64,000 nucleotides of DNA from DATJPY01 sp035506135. GTDB taxonomy: Bacteria > Myxococcota_A > UBA9160 > PR03. The stretch lies in assembly GCA_035506135.1 (NCBI GenBank), contig DATJPY010000079.1, positions 18,220 through 82,219 on the forward strand, written 5' to 3'. Numbering within the stretch: position 1 is the first letter of the stretch; every line of letters starts with the position of its first letter. The notes below the pieces were generated by a model that had not been told where the DNA came from, made no database searches, and was given only the letters and a program-made list of their open reading frames with translations. Below are positions 1 through 8,121 of the stretch, in pieces. Made by a program: the position numbers and the translations under genes.

Positions 1-519
1 GTAGTGGCGCCGGACGCGCTCCGCGACGGCGCGCGAGATGGCGAGGAAACGGGTCACCTGCTCGGGTCGGCTCGAGCGGAGGTCGAAGTGCCGGAGCGCG
101 GCGACGAGCGGCGTCGCGAGCGCACGCCGGGGGCCCCGCCCCAGGTACACGTCGATCTGATCCCAGACGTAGCGCATCGGGGTCAGGCAGTAGCAGAGGT
201 GCGGAATTCCCGGGCCCACGCGCACCGCCTTGGCTACCGCGTGCGAGACCGACACGACGAGGTCGCAGCCTTCGACCCGGAGCCTGCGCGCCGCCCACGG
301 GTGGAGCGGCAGGAGCTTCCGGTAGTGGCGTCCGGAGCCCGGGATTCCGTCGAGGGCGCTGGCGTGGATGCGCAGCGCGTCGATGCGCGGGGTGGTGGCG
401 CCCGGCACGTGGAAGAGGGTGTAGAGGTCGGCGTCGGGCCAGAGGCCCGCGAGCACGTCGAGCACGCGTTCCCCGCCGCGCAGACCCGTCAGCCAGTCGT
501 GGACCAACGCGACGCGCAC
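1..519 (-). CDS. Glycosyltransferase family 4, N-terminal part (3' end outside window)
   Basis: The 173 codons in the window read as the N-terminal half of a GT-B fold glycosyltransferase. The protein opens with VRVALVHDWLTGLRGGERVL, followed by stretches such as YTLFHVPG, SHAVAKAVRVGPG and CYCLTPMRYVWDQ, all typical of GT4 enzymes that transfer sugars in polysaccharide or LPS synthesis. The GTG start at 519 is only two bases beyond the stop of the ABC-F gene, so the two are probably co-transcribed. The C-terminal sugar-nucleotide-binding half lies outside the window, so donor and acceptor cannot be judged. Confidence 0.85.
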   Translation of the reverse strand, partial: MRVALVHDWLTGLRGGERVLDVLAGLWPDADLYTLFHVPGATTPRIDALRIHASALDGIPGSGRHYRKLLPLHPWAARRLRVEGCDLVVSVSHAVAKAVRVGPGIPHLCYCLTPMRYVWDQIDVYLGRGPRRALATPLVAALRHFDLRSSRPEQVTRFLAISRAVAERVRRHY

Positions 520-521
520 GG

Positions 522-2591
522 CTAGGCGACCGGCCCGTCCTCGAGCTCGGCGGCGAGCCCCTCCCATTCCTTGTACAGCGCCTCGACCTCGGCGCGCAGC
601 GCCGATCGCTCGGCCTCGAGCGCGCGCATGCGCTCGCCGTCGCGATGCACGGAAGGCTCGGCCATCCGCCAGCCGATCGCCTCGAGCGCGCTCTCGCGCT
701 CGAGGATGCTCTGCTCGACGCGCGCCAGACTGCGCTCGATGCGGTGGCGGGCAATCTTCTGACTTCGCTCGCCTGCGGCTCGCTGGGTGTTCGAGCCTTG
801 CTGAGCTGCAGCACGTCCTGATTGACTTCGCTCGCCTGCGGTTCGCTGCGCGCTCGGGCCCTGCTGAGCTGCAGCGCGTCCTGATGAACTTCGCTCGCCT
901 TCGGCTCGCTGCGCGCCGCCTGCGGCGGCTTGCGGGGATATTCCGCCCGATCGAATTGCCCCGGAGGCAGCGGGGCCGTTGGTCGCGCTGGACTGCTTCA
1001 GGTACGCGTCGTAGTTGCCGGTGAAGTCGCGGAGCCTGCCCGCGCGCACCTCGAGCACGCGGGTCGCGACGGCGTTCACGAACGCGCGATCGTGGGAGAC
1101 GAAGAGCAGGGTGCCCTCGTAGCCGCGCAGGGCGTCCTCGAGTACCTCGCAGGCTGCCAGGTCGAGGTGGTTGGTGGGCTCGTCCAGCACCAGGAAGTTG
1201 GCGGGGCGCAGCAGCAGTCGGGCGAGCGCGAGTCGCGCCTTCTCGCCGCCCGAGAGCACGGCCACCTTCTTCTGGACGTCGTCGCCCGAGAAGAGGAAGG
1301 CGCCGAGATGGCCGCGCAGGCGCGGCACGTCGTCGATCGCGGCGATGCGCTCGAGCTCGCCGAGCACGCTGCCGTCCGGATCGAGCGACTCCAGCTGGTG
1401 CTGCGCGTAGAAGGTCTGGGTCACCCGATGGCCGAGCCGCCGCATCCCGCGCTCGATCGGCACGGTCCCCGCCGCGATCCGGAGCAGGGTCGACTTGCCG
1501 GCGCCGTTCGGCCCGACCAGCGCGACGCGGTCGCCCCGGCGCAGCAGCAGGTCGAGGTCCTCGTACACTCTCGTTTCGCCGTATCCCTGCGCCACCCCCT
1601 CGAGAGCCAGGACGATGTCGCCCGCGCGCACCGGCGGCGGGATGCGCAGGTGCATGCGGCGGGCGTTCGCGCGCGGCGCCTCGGTCGCGTCGCGCTCCAT
1701 ACGCGCGATCATCTTGATGCGGCTCTGCGCCTGGCGCGCCTTCGACGCCTTGTAGCGGAATCGGTCGACGAAGCGCTCGAGCTCGGCGCGCCGGCGCTCC
1801 TCGCTTCGCCGCCGCGCCTCCGCCTGCTCGCGCCGCGCCGCGCGCTGCTCGAGATAGGCCTCCCAGTTGCCCTCGTACACGGTGAGCACGCCGTGCTCGA
1901 GCTCGGCGATGCGCGTGGTGTGGCGGGTCAGGAAGGTGCGATCGTGCGAGACCGCCACGACGGCGCCGCGGTACGCGTCGAGGAAGCCCTCGAGCCACTC
2001 GATCGCCGGGAGGTCGAGATGATTGGTCGGCTCGTCGAGGAGCAGCACGTCCGGCTCGGCGAGCAGCAGCTTGGCGAGCTGGATGCGCATCAGCCAGCCG
2101 CCGCTGAACGAGCGCACCGGGCGCCCCCTCTCCTCGGTGCCGAAGCCGAGGCCCGCGAGCACGCGTTCGACGCGGGCCTCGCGCCGGAAGCCGTCCGCCG
2201 CGTCGAAGCGCGCGCGCAGCGCGTCGTAGCGTTCGACGAGCGCGCGCGCCGGCTCCCCGCTCCCGGCGGCCATCCGCGCCTCGAGCTCGCGCGCCTCGCG
2301 GTCGAGCGCGTCCAGGTGCGCGAGCGCGCGGGCGGCCTCCTCGCGCACCGAGTGGGAGAGCGTCGGGTCGACCTCCTGCCCGAGGCGCCCGATCCGCACT
2401 CGGCGCGGCGCCAGGACGCGTCCCGCGTCGGGCGCCTCCTCGCCGCCGAGCAGGCGCAGCAGGGTCGTCTTGCCGGCGCCGTTGGGACCGACGAGGCCAA
2501 GGCGATCGCGCGGGCGCAGCTCGAACGCCACGCCCGCGAAAAGGCAGCGCTCTCCGATCTGCCGGGCGAGTGCTTCGGCGCGCAGCAGCAC
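522..2591 (-). CDS. ABC-F family ATPase (ribosome-associated type, Uup/EttA-like)
   Basis: A 689-residue soluble protein with two ABC cassettes and no membrane segment, as in ABC-F factors that act on the ribosome. Walker A motifs GPNGAGKTT (about residues 35-43) and GPNGAGKST (about 360) are present. Signature motifs SFSGGW and LSGGEKARLALARLLL are each followed by LLLDEPTNHLDL or LVLDEPTNHLDL Walker B segments. A basic linker rich in RAELERFVDRFRYKASKARQ separates the cassettes. Residues 611-689 form a C-terminal coiled coil like that of Uup. Residues about 539-610, between the second cassette and the coiled coil, are encoded by repeat-family DNA with a 21-residue period (GERSQSGRAAAQQ...). 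The fold is clear; the exact ABC-F subfamily is not. Confidence 0.93.
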   Translation of the reverse strand: MLLRAEALARQIGERCLFAGVAFELRPRDRLGLVGPNGAGKTTLLRLLGGEEAPDAGRVLAPRRVRIGRLGQEVDPTLSHSVREEAARALAHLDALDREARELEARMAAGSGEPARALVERYDALRARFDAADGFRREARVERVLAGLGFGTEERGRPVRSFSGGWLMRIQLAKLLLAEPDVLLLDEPTNHLDLPAIEWLEGFLDAYRGAVVAVSHDRTFLTRHTTRIAELEHGVLTVYEGNWEAYLEQRAARREQAEARRRSEERRRAELERFVDRFRYKASKARQAQSRIKMIARMERDATEAPRANARRMHLRIPPPVRAGDIVLALEGVAQGYGETRVYEDLDLLLRRGDRVALVGPNGAGKSTLLRIAAGTVPIERGMRRLGHRVTQTFYAQHQLESLDPDGSVLGELERIAAIDDVPRLRGHLGAFLFSGDDVQKKVAVLSGGEKARLALARLLLRPANFLVLDEPTNHLDLAACEVLEDALRGYEGTLLFVSHDRAFVNAVATRVLEVRAGRLRDFTGNYDAYLKQSSATNGPAASGAIRSGGISPQAAAGGAQRAEGERSSSGRAAAQQGPSAQRTAGERSQSGRAAAQQGSNTQRAAGERSQKIARHRIERSLARVEQSILERESALEAIGWRMAEPSVHRDGERMRALEAERSALRAEVEALYKEWEGLAAELEDGPVA
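761..975 (-). repeat. Dispersed repeat copy A: three tandem 63-bp units in the ABC-F linker
   Basis: On the plus strand ACTTCGCTCGCC starts at 762 and 825, and a third copy begins at 888, an exact 63-bp period equal to 21 codons. TTGCTGAGCTGCAGC-type segments lie at 798 and 861. The last unit (about 861-975) is close to full length. It carries the hairpin GCCGCC-TGC-GGCGGC at 915-929 and ends with a GAATTGCCCCGGAGGC block. The reading frame stays open throughout and gives repeated GERSxSGRAAAQQ peptides. Confidence 0.85.
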
Positions 2592-2683
2592 GCGCGCAAT
2601 CTAGCAGTCGGTTCAACCCGCTCGCCGCAGCGACCGATGAGACAAGATGGACCGGGCGGGGCCGCCTCGAGGGAGACGCCCGC

Positions 2684-2974
2684 ATGGACGCCGAAGGAAT
2701 CCTGGTCGCCGGCGAGCACGGCATCCATCTCCTGTTCGACACTCCGACGATCGGAGCCGCCCTCGCGGAGGATCCCGAGGCGCTGCGCTCGATCGCGGCC
2801 GCGCGACGGCTCGAGCTGCGCGCCGTGGTCCAGGCAATCCTCGCGGCGCCGGCGGCAGAGCAGGCGCGCGCGTTCATCGCGGAGCTGCCGAGCGACCTCC
2901 GCCACGCGCTGGTGATGCTCTACTTCGAGCTGCTCGAGCGCCGTCTGCGGAGCCGCAGCCCCGTGCTGCACTGA
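2684..2974 (+). CDS. Small conserved-looking protein of unknown function
   Basis: A 96-residue protein starting MDAEGILVAGEHGIHLLFD. ATG 2684 was chosen because GAGGGAGA lies just upstream and the longer upstream frame looks non-coding. The sequence is mostly helical and acidic to neutral in its first two thirds, with AEQARAFIAELPSDLRHALV, and ends in a basic tail (LERRLRSRSPVLH). No signal peptide, membrane segment or known motif is seen. It diverges from the ABC-F gene and converges on the XRE-like gene. I do not recognise its family. Confidence 0.6.
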   Translation: MDAEGILVAGEHGIHLLFDTPTIGAALAEDPEALRSIAAARRLELRAVVQAILAAPAAEQARAFIAELPSDLRHALVMLYFELLERRLRSRSPVLH

Positions 2975-3011
2975 GCCGGGGCGACCCTGCGGCCTCGTCG
3001 CCGGCCCCTCG

Positions 3012-3302
3012 CTATCGCGCGGGAGGCTCCGGTGCTCCCTCCGCGACCAGCTCGATCGGGTTGCAGTCGAGGCCGGCGGCGATCAGGCACAGGGTCGCGA
3101 ACGGAATCGGCGCGTTGCGCTCCTCGACGGCCGAGAGCAGCGTCGGGGCGAGCGTGGCGCGCAGCCCCGTCGCGGCCTCTTCCGCGCGCCCGATCGCATC
3201 GACCAGCTCGCGCACCGACCAGCCGCGGGCGTGGCGGCGACCTCGGATCGCGAGCCCATCGGGTCGGACCGGGCGCAGGTCGTCCTCGTCGAGGTCGGAC
3301 AT
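3012..3302 (-). CDS. Small XRE-type helix-turn-helix protein
   Basis: A 96-residue protein. Residues about 16-75 resemble a Cro/C1 helix-turn-helix: RGRRHARGWSVRELVDAIGR, then LAPTLLSAVEERNAPIPFAT and CLIAAGLDCNPIELV, with the usual 'IPFATLCLIAAGL' helix 4-5 region. ATG 3302 was chosen because the frame upstream runs antisense through the divergent JAMM gene. It could bind the 61-bp divergent region between 3302 and 3364 and control itself and the JAMM operon. This is inference from position only. The insert between recognition helices (EEAATGLRAT) makes the HTH call moderate. Confidence 0.65.
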   Translation of the reverse strand: MSDLDEDDLRPVRPDGLAIRGRRHARGWSVRELVDAIGRAEEAATGLRATLAPTLLSAVEERNAPIPFATLCLIAAGLDCNPIELVAEGAPEPPAR

Positions 3303-3363
3303 GGAATGCCTCGCTGCGCCTCCAGGTTCGCACGTCGGGAGGCGCTTTCCTAGACTGCGCGCC

Positions 3364-3924
3364 GTGCGCGGCCGCATCGAAGTCGACGGCGACCTCGCGC
3401 CCGTAGTGATCCCGGCCGAGGTGCTGAACGAGGTGTTCGCCCACGCCCGCGAGGCGGAGCCCGAAGAGTGCTGCGGCCTCATCACGGGCGACGTGCGGCT
3501 CCGACACCGTGTCGTGGTGCGCTGCCGCAACGACATGACGCTCCACCACCGCCGGGATCCGGGGACATACCCGCGCGATGGGACCGAGGCGTTCCACATG
3601 AACGAGCAGGACTACCTCGCTGCCGAACGGGAGGCCAGCACGCGCGGCGAGGACGTCACCTGCGTCTACCACTCGCACGTCGGGTGCGGCGCGTACTTCT
3701 CCGAGCTCGACCAGGAGTTCGCCGAGCAGCCGCACTTCCCGTTCCCCCATGCCGATCACCTCGTGGTGTCGGTGATCGGCGGCAAGGTGGGCGACCCGGT
3801 GCTGTTCGAGCGGCGGCGCGGGGAGGCGCCGGGCCGCTGGCGGACGGGCCGGCGCGGCGCTTCGGCGGGGCGGGATGGGCTCCCGGGATTCGTCGGGCGC
3901 GGCGTGATGCACGGGCGCTCGTGA
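3364..3924 (+). CDS. JAMM/MPN-domain metallopeptidase (M67 family)
   Basis: A 186-residue protein with the JAMM zinc signature. The conserved glutamate lies in EAEPEECCGLITG near the N-terminus, and the metal-binding run YHSHVGCGAYFSELDQEF matches HxHx(7)SxxD with one residue shift typical of bacterial members. Bacterial M67 enzymes cleave isopeptide bonds or trim small ubiquitin-like sulfur carriers; the substrate here is unknown. The GTG at 3364 is the first start after the divergent region. Its stop overlaps the GTG of the lipoprotein gene, placing it first in the five-gene plus-strand run that contains ATP sulfurylase. No ThiS/MoaD-like partner is visible nearby. Confidence 0.85.
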   Translation: MRGRIEVDGDLAPVVIPAEVLNEVFAHAREAEPEECCGLITGDVRLRHRVVVRCRNDMTLHHRRDPGTYPRDGTEAFHMNEQDYLAAEREASTRGEDVTCVYHSHVGCGAYFSELDQEFAEQPHFPFPHADHLVVSVIGGKVGDPVLFERRRGEAPGRWRTGRRGASAGRDGLPGFVGRGVMHGRS

Positions 3925-4946
3925 GCGGCTCGCTGCCCCGCCGCGTGGCCCTCCTCGCATGCGCCCTCGCCGCGAGCGGTGGCTGCTCGACCGGGGGAGC
4001 GCTCCAGCTCTCGGAGCTCCCGGCGTCGCCCGTGGCGGTGCTGTATCGGAACGAGAGTGCGGCGACGAAGCACGCCGGCGCGATGAAGGACCTCGAGGAG
4101 CGGCAGCAGGGCGGTGGCGGCCAGGGGTTGGTCCGTCTCGAGGATCTCGACGCGCTCTTCGGCGGGGTGCCCGATGCGGCGAAGCGGGTCGCCGAGCCGG
4201 GGCACCTCGCGTTGATCGATCCCCACACCGGCCGCGCGACCGAGGTGGACAACGTGCCGCCCGGCGCCCATCCGCTCGGCTGGTCGCCCGACCGCAAGAC
4301 GCTCCTGCTGGCGGGCCGCTGGCGCGATGGCACGCAGCTCTTCGCATGGGACCGCGCCGCGGGCACCGTGCAGATCCTGACGTCGGGACCCTACGAACAT
4401 CCGCAGGGCTGCCTGCTCGCGGACGGGCGCCTGGTGGCGCTCGAGATCGACGCGAGCGGCGGCAAGAAGATCTCGCGCCTCGTCGCCACGCCGAAGGGCG
4501 GGACGGGAGTGCGACCGCTCACGGAAGGTCCCTCGGAGGCGCAGCCCGCCTGCTCGCCGACCGAGGACCAGATCGCCAACGTCACGATCGGGAGCGACGG
4601 CGTGCCCGTGATCGTGGTGCGGACGCTCGACGCGCCCCAGTGGCCGCATCTGGCCGCGCGCGGCTTCAACCCGACCTTCACGCCCGATGGGAAGTGGATC
4701 CTGTTCGCCGCCAAGACCCAGCAGGGCAAGCGCGTGTTCCGCGTGCGCCCCGACGGCAGCGGGCGCAGCGCGGTGAGCCAGAGCACCCAGGAGGAGAGCG
4801 AGCCCGCCGTCTCGCCCGACGGCCGCTACGTTGCGTACGTCGTCGAGCAGGATCACCGCGACAAGCTCTGGGTGCGGCGCATCGACTTGACGGGCGGCGA
4901 TCGGCCGCTGCTGGGTGACGGCGACGGCGTGTCACCGGTCTGGTAG
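3921..4946 (+). CDS. TolB-like beta-propeller protein, probable lipoprotein
   Basis: A 341-residue protein with a short basic N-terminus and hydrophobic segment (RRVALLACALAASGGCSTGG) ending in a cysteine, so it is probably a lipoprotein with a weak lipobox. The rest contains PD40/TolB-type propeller blades, seen as GWSPDRKTLLL, FTPDGKWILFAA and VSPDGRYVAYVV, each followed by a WRDGT- or RPDGSG-type turn. Such proteins sit in the periplasm or outer membrane as scaffolds; no partner is indicated. The GTG start overlaps the TGA of the JAMM gene. The next gene starts 28 bases after its stop. Confidence 0.75.
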   Translation: MSGSLPRRVALLACALAASGGCSTGGALQLSELPASPVAVLYRNESAATKHAGAMKDLEERQQGGGGQGLVRLEDLDALFGGVPDAAKRVAEPGHLALIDPHTGRATEVDNVPPGAHPLGWSPDRKTLLLAGRWRDGTQLFAWDRAAGTVQILTSGPYEHPQGCLLADGRLVALEIDASGGKKISRLVATPKGGTGVRPLTEGPSEAQPACSPTEDQIANVTIGSDGVPVIVVRTLDAPQWPHLAARGFNPTFTPDGKWILFAAKTQQGKRVFRVRPDGSGRSAVSQSTQEESEPAVSPDGRYVAYVVEQDHRDKLWVRRIDLTGGDRPLLGDGDGVSPVW

Positions 4947-4974
4947 GCCGGGACTTCGAGGGAGGTCGGCGGGA

Positions 4975-6246
4975 ATGGATGTGGAGCGGAAGGGCGCGCG
5001 GGATCTGGTGCCGGTGCACGGGGGGCTCGTGGAGCCGGTGGATCGCGTGGTCCCGCTCAGCGCGCGGCCGCGGCTGCTCGCGGAGGCCGAACGGCTGCCC
5101 GCGATCCGCGTGAGCCGCGCCGACCTCTCGACGGTGCACCGCATCGCCGACGGCACCCTGTCGCCGCTCGAGGGGCCGATGGGCGCGGAGGATTGGCATC
5201 GCGTCCTCGACCACGGCGTGCTCCTGCGCGACGGCCGCCGCTACGCCTGGGGCATCCCCCTCTCGCTGCCGGTCGGCGAAGGCGAGGCGCGCGCCCTGTC
5301 GGCCGGCGGGTCGGCGGCGCTGCGCAGCGAGACGGGCGCGTGCGTCGGGATCCTTGACGGCGTCGAGCTCTTCGACTGGGACAAGCACAAGTACGTGCGG
5401 CAGGTCTACGGCACCGAGCGCTTCGACCATCCGGGCGGCCGCATGACCGAGGCCGACGAGCGGACCCGGCTCGTCGGCGGGCGCCTGCGCGCGCTCCCGC
5501 AGGAGGCGCGTCCGGAGTGGGGCCAATACCTGTTCTCTCCCCGACTCTCGCGCGCGCTGATCCGCGAGCGGAAGTGGCAGCGCGCGCTGGCCTTCCAGAC
5601 CCGCAATCCGCTCCACCGCGCGCACGAGTACGCGCTGGTGGCGGGCGCCGAGCGGCTGACGCGCGAGGGCTTCTTCACGGGCGTGGTGCTGATGCCGCTG
5701 GTCGGCGAGCTGAAGGGCGACGATGTCCCCGCCGCCGTGCGCATGCAGTGCTACCGCGTGCTGCACGACCAGAAGCTGCTGGGCCAGGGCGACAAGGACG
5801 AGGCGCTCTGGCGCTCGGCGGGCTACGACCTCGCCGAGGTGTTCGAGGTCATCGCGCTCGACATGAAGATGTTCTACGGCGGGCCGAAGGAGGCGATCAT
5901 GCATGCCATCTACCGCCAGAACCACGGCTTCAGCGACCTGGTGATCGGGCGCAAGCACGCCGACGCACCCTTCGACGACGGCACGCCGATCTGGGGCGAC
6001 TTCGACGCGCAGCACATCTTCGACGCGCTGCCGGGCGAGCTCCACCTGCGCCCCTGCAAGATCGGCTTCGCCGCCTACTACGAGTCGATCGGCCGGGTCG
6101 ATCTCACCGACCACCACCCGGACGAGAAGCCCTTCGCGATCAGCGGCACCAAGGTCCGCGAGCAGCTCCTGCGCGGCGAGCGGCCCGACCCGCGCATCCT
6201 GCGGCCCGAGGTGGCCGAGGTGCTGATCCAGGCCTACCGCTCGTGA
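4975..6246 (+). CDS. sat: ATP sulfurylase (sulfate adenylyltransferase)
   Basis: A 423-residue homologue of monomer-type ATP sulfurylase, which makes adenylyl sulfate from ATP and sulfate. The N-terminal PUA-like domain contains LVPVHGGLVEP and LSPLEGPMG. The catalytic domain has QTRNPLHRAHEY (family QxRNPxHxxHE) and the C-terminal SGTKVREQL loop. The second nucleotide loop reads GRKHADAP rather than the usual GRDHAG, a variant worth noting. ATG 4975 follows a GGAGG-type ribosome site. Its stop overlaps the GTG of ald. No APS reductase, APS kinase or dsr gene lies in the window, so assimilation versus dissimilation cannot be decided. Confidence 0.9.
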   Translation: MDVERKGARDLVPVHGGLVEPVDRVVPLSARPRLLAEAERLPAIRVSRADLSTVHRIADGTLSPLEGPMGAEDWHRVLDHGVLLRDGRRYAWGIPLSLPVGEGEARALSAGGSAALRSETGACVGILDGVELFDWDKHKYVRQVYGTERFDHPGGRMTEADERTRLVGGRLRALPQEARPEWGQYLFSPRLSRALIRERKWQRALAFQTRNPLHRAHEYALVAGAERLTREGFFTGVVLMPLVGELKGDDVPAAVRMQCYRVLHDQKLLGQGDKDEALWRSAGYDLAEVFEVIALDMKMFYGGPKEAIMHAIYRQNHGFSDLVIGRKHADAPFDDGTPIWGDFDAQHIFDALPGELHLRPCKIGFAAYYESIGRVDLTDHHPDEKPFAISGTKVREQLLRGERPDPRILRPEVAEVLIQAYRS

Positions 6247-7355
6247 GGATCGGCGTCCCTCGCGAGACCAAGGACAACGAGGGCCGGATCGGCATCGTGC
6301 CGGATGGCGTGCGCCAGCTCGCCGCTGCAGGGCACGAGGTCCTGGTCGAGCGGGGCGCGGGCCTCGGGAGCGGCTTCGCCGACGACCGCTTCGCCCAGGC
6401 GGGCGCGCGCCTGGTCGAGGTCGAGGAGGTGTGGAGCAGCCCGCAGCTGATCGTGAAGGTGAAGGAGCCGAACGCGCAGGAGGTGAAGCGCCTGCGCCCC
6501 GGCGTCGGGCTCTTCTGCTACCTGCACCTCGCGCCGAACCGCGCGCTCACCGAGGCGCTGCTGGCGGCCGAGGTAGTCGCCATCGCCTACGAGACGATCC
6601 AGCAGCCCGACGGCGCATTTCCGGTGCTCGCGCCGATGAGCGAGGTGGCGGGCCGGCTCGCGATCCAGGTCGGCGTCACGCTGCTGCAGCGAGATCGCGG
6701 CGGGAAGGGCGTGCTGGTCGGCGGCGTGCCGGGCGTCATGCGGGGCCGGGTGGCGGTGATCGGCGCCGGCACGGTCGGGATCAACGCGGTGCGGGTCGCC
6801 CACGCGCTCGGCGCAGAGATCGACGTGCTCGACGTCGACCTGAAGCGCCTCACCTACGTGTACGATCTGTTCCACGGGGAGCTGAACACGCTCTACTCGA
6901 ACCGCGTCAACCTCGAGCGCTCGGTGGCGCACGCGGATCTGCTGGTGGGAGCCGTCTACCTGCGAGGCCGGCGCGCCCCGCGCATCATCACCGAGAGGAT
7001 GGTGCAGTCGATGGAGCCCGGCTCCGTGGTCGCCGACGTGGCGGTCGACCAGGGCGGCTGCATCGAGACGATCCGGCCGACCACGCTCTCCGATCCCACC
7101 TACGTGCGGCACGGAGTGATCCACTACGGTGTCGCCAACATGCCGGCCGCCGTGCCGCGCACCTCGACCTTCGCGCTCACCAACACCACTCTGCCCTACG
7201 TGGAGCGCATCGCGGAGCGCGGCCTCGCGGCGGCCGTGCTCGAGGAGCCGGCGCTCGCGCTCGGCGCCAACGTGTGGCGCGGCGCCCTGGTGTGCGAGGG
7301 GGTCGCCGAGGCCCACGAGCTGCCGCTGCGCGCGCTCTCCGACGTGGTCCGGTGA
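6243..7355 (+). CDS. ald: Alanine dehydrogenase
   Basis: A 370-residue protein of the usual length for NAD-dependent L-alanine dehydrogenase (alanine to pyruvate plus ammonia). It starts VRIGVPRETKDNEGRIGIVP. It carries the conserved MSEVAGRLAIQVG segment near residue 130, the Rossmann motif VIGAGTVGINAVRVAHALGA, then DVAVDQGGCIET and the C-terminal NMPAAVPRTST loop, all diagnostic for Ald. The GTG start overlaps the sat stop, and its own stop overlaps the start of the deacetylase (GTGA both times), implying coupled translation. A functional link to sulfate activation is not obvious. Confidence 0.93.
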   Translation: MRIGVPRETKDNEGRIGIVPDGVRQLAAAGHEVLVERGAGLGSGFADDRFAQAGARLVEVEEVWSSPQLIVKVKEPNAQEVKRLRPGVGLFCYLHLAPNRALTEALLAAEVVAIAYETIQQPDGAFPVLAPMSEVAGRLAIQVGVTLLQRDRGGKGVLVGGVPGVMRGRVAVIGAGTVGINAVRVAHALGAEIDVLDVDLKRLTYVYDLFHGELNTLYSNRVNLERSVAHADLLVGAVYLRGRRAPRIITERMVQSMEPGSVVADVAVDQGGCIETIRPTTLSDPTYVRHGVIHYGVANMPAAVPRTSTFALTNTTLPYVERIAERGLAAAVLEEPALALGANVWRGALVCEGVAEAHELPLRALSDVVR

Positions 7356-8101
7356 TCGACGGCGCGATCGCCTGCTTCACCTTCGACAATCTCGGCGAGG
7401 CGGCCGAGATCGGCGCCGGCCGGCTCGCGGGGCCGCTCGCGCCGGGGGCCGACGCCTCGCTCGCGCTCGGCCAGCCGCGGCTGCTCGCGCTGCTCGCCCG
7501 GCGCGGCGTGCGCGCGAGCTTCTTCGTCGAGGGCTGGAACGGCGTGCACCACGCGGCCGCCGTCGCGGAGATCGCGGCGTGCGGTCACGAGTTGGGCTGC
7601 CACGGGTGGCTGCACGAGCGCTGGGGCGATCTCGAGCCGGAGCGAGAGGCGGATCTGCTGCGGCGCGCGACCGAGGCGCTGGCCCGCGCGGCCGGTGCGC
7701 CGCCGCTGGGCTTCCGCGCCCCCGGAGGCTCGCGCACCGATGCGACCGAGCGCCTGCTGCTCGAGCTCGGCTACCGCTACGACGCGAGCCTGGGCGACGG
7801 GATGCGGCCGGCGCGACTGGCGGCCGGCCTGGCCCAGGTGCCCTTCGTCTGGGCGGGGGTGGACGGCGCCTGGTACCTGCGCCCCACGCCGGCCGAGCCC
7901 GATCAGGTCCGCGACGCGTGGCTCGCCGCGCTCGAGCGAACGGCCGAGCGGGGAGGGCTCTTCGTGCTCGTGTGTCACGCCTTCATCACCGGCGTCGACC
8001 CGGAGCGCATCGCCGCGCTCGACGCGGTGATCGAGGCCGCCCAGGGCGAGGAGCGCGTGGCCGTGCGCACGCTCGGCGAGGTAGCCGCCGCGCTTCCCTG
8101 A
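7352..8101 (+). CDS. Polysaccharide deacetylase family protein (CE4, NodB-like)
   Basis: A 249-residue protein with a NodB-type fold. The catalytic aspartate motif reads CFTFDN (family TFDD), the zinc histidines are in ELGCHGWLHERW (HxxxH), motif 3 is GFRAPGG and the last histidine is in LVCHAFITG. Family members remove N- or O-acetyl groups from amino sugars or related amides. There is no signal peptide, so this copy is probably cytoplasmic, like deacetylases acting on lipid-linked or small substrates. It is the last gene of the 3.4-8.1 kb run and converges on the GAF gene 20 bases away. Confidence 0.85.
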   Translation: MIDGAIACFTFDNLGEAAEIGAGRLAGPLAPGADASLALGQPRLLALLARRGVRASFFVEGWNGVHHAAAVAEIAACGHELGCHGWLHERWGDLEPEREADLLRRATEALARAAGAPPLGFRAPGGSRTDATERLLLELGYRYDASLGDGMRPARLAAGLAQVPFVWAGVDGAWYLRPTPAEPDQVRDAWLAALERTAERGGLFVLVCHAFITGVDPERIAALDAVIEAAQGEERVAVRTLGEVAAALP

Positions 8102-8121
8102 TCCGAGACGAGCGCCCGCGC

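Noticed and set aside
4..525. 173-codon plus-strand reading frame at the window start
   Set aside because: The minus strand encodes a clear GT4 glycosyltransferase over the same bases; the plus frame is Arg-rich and motif-free.
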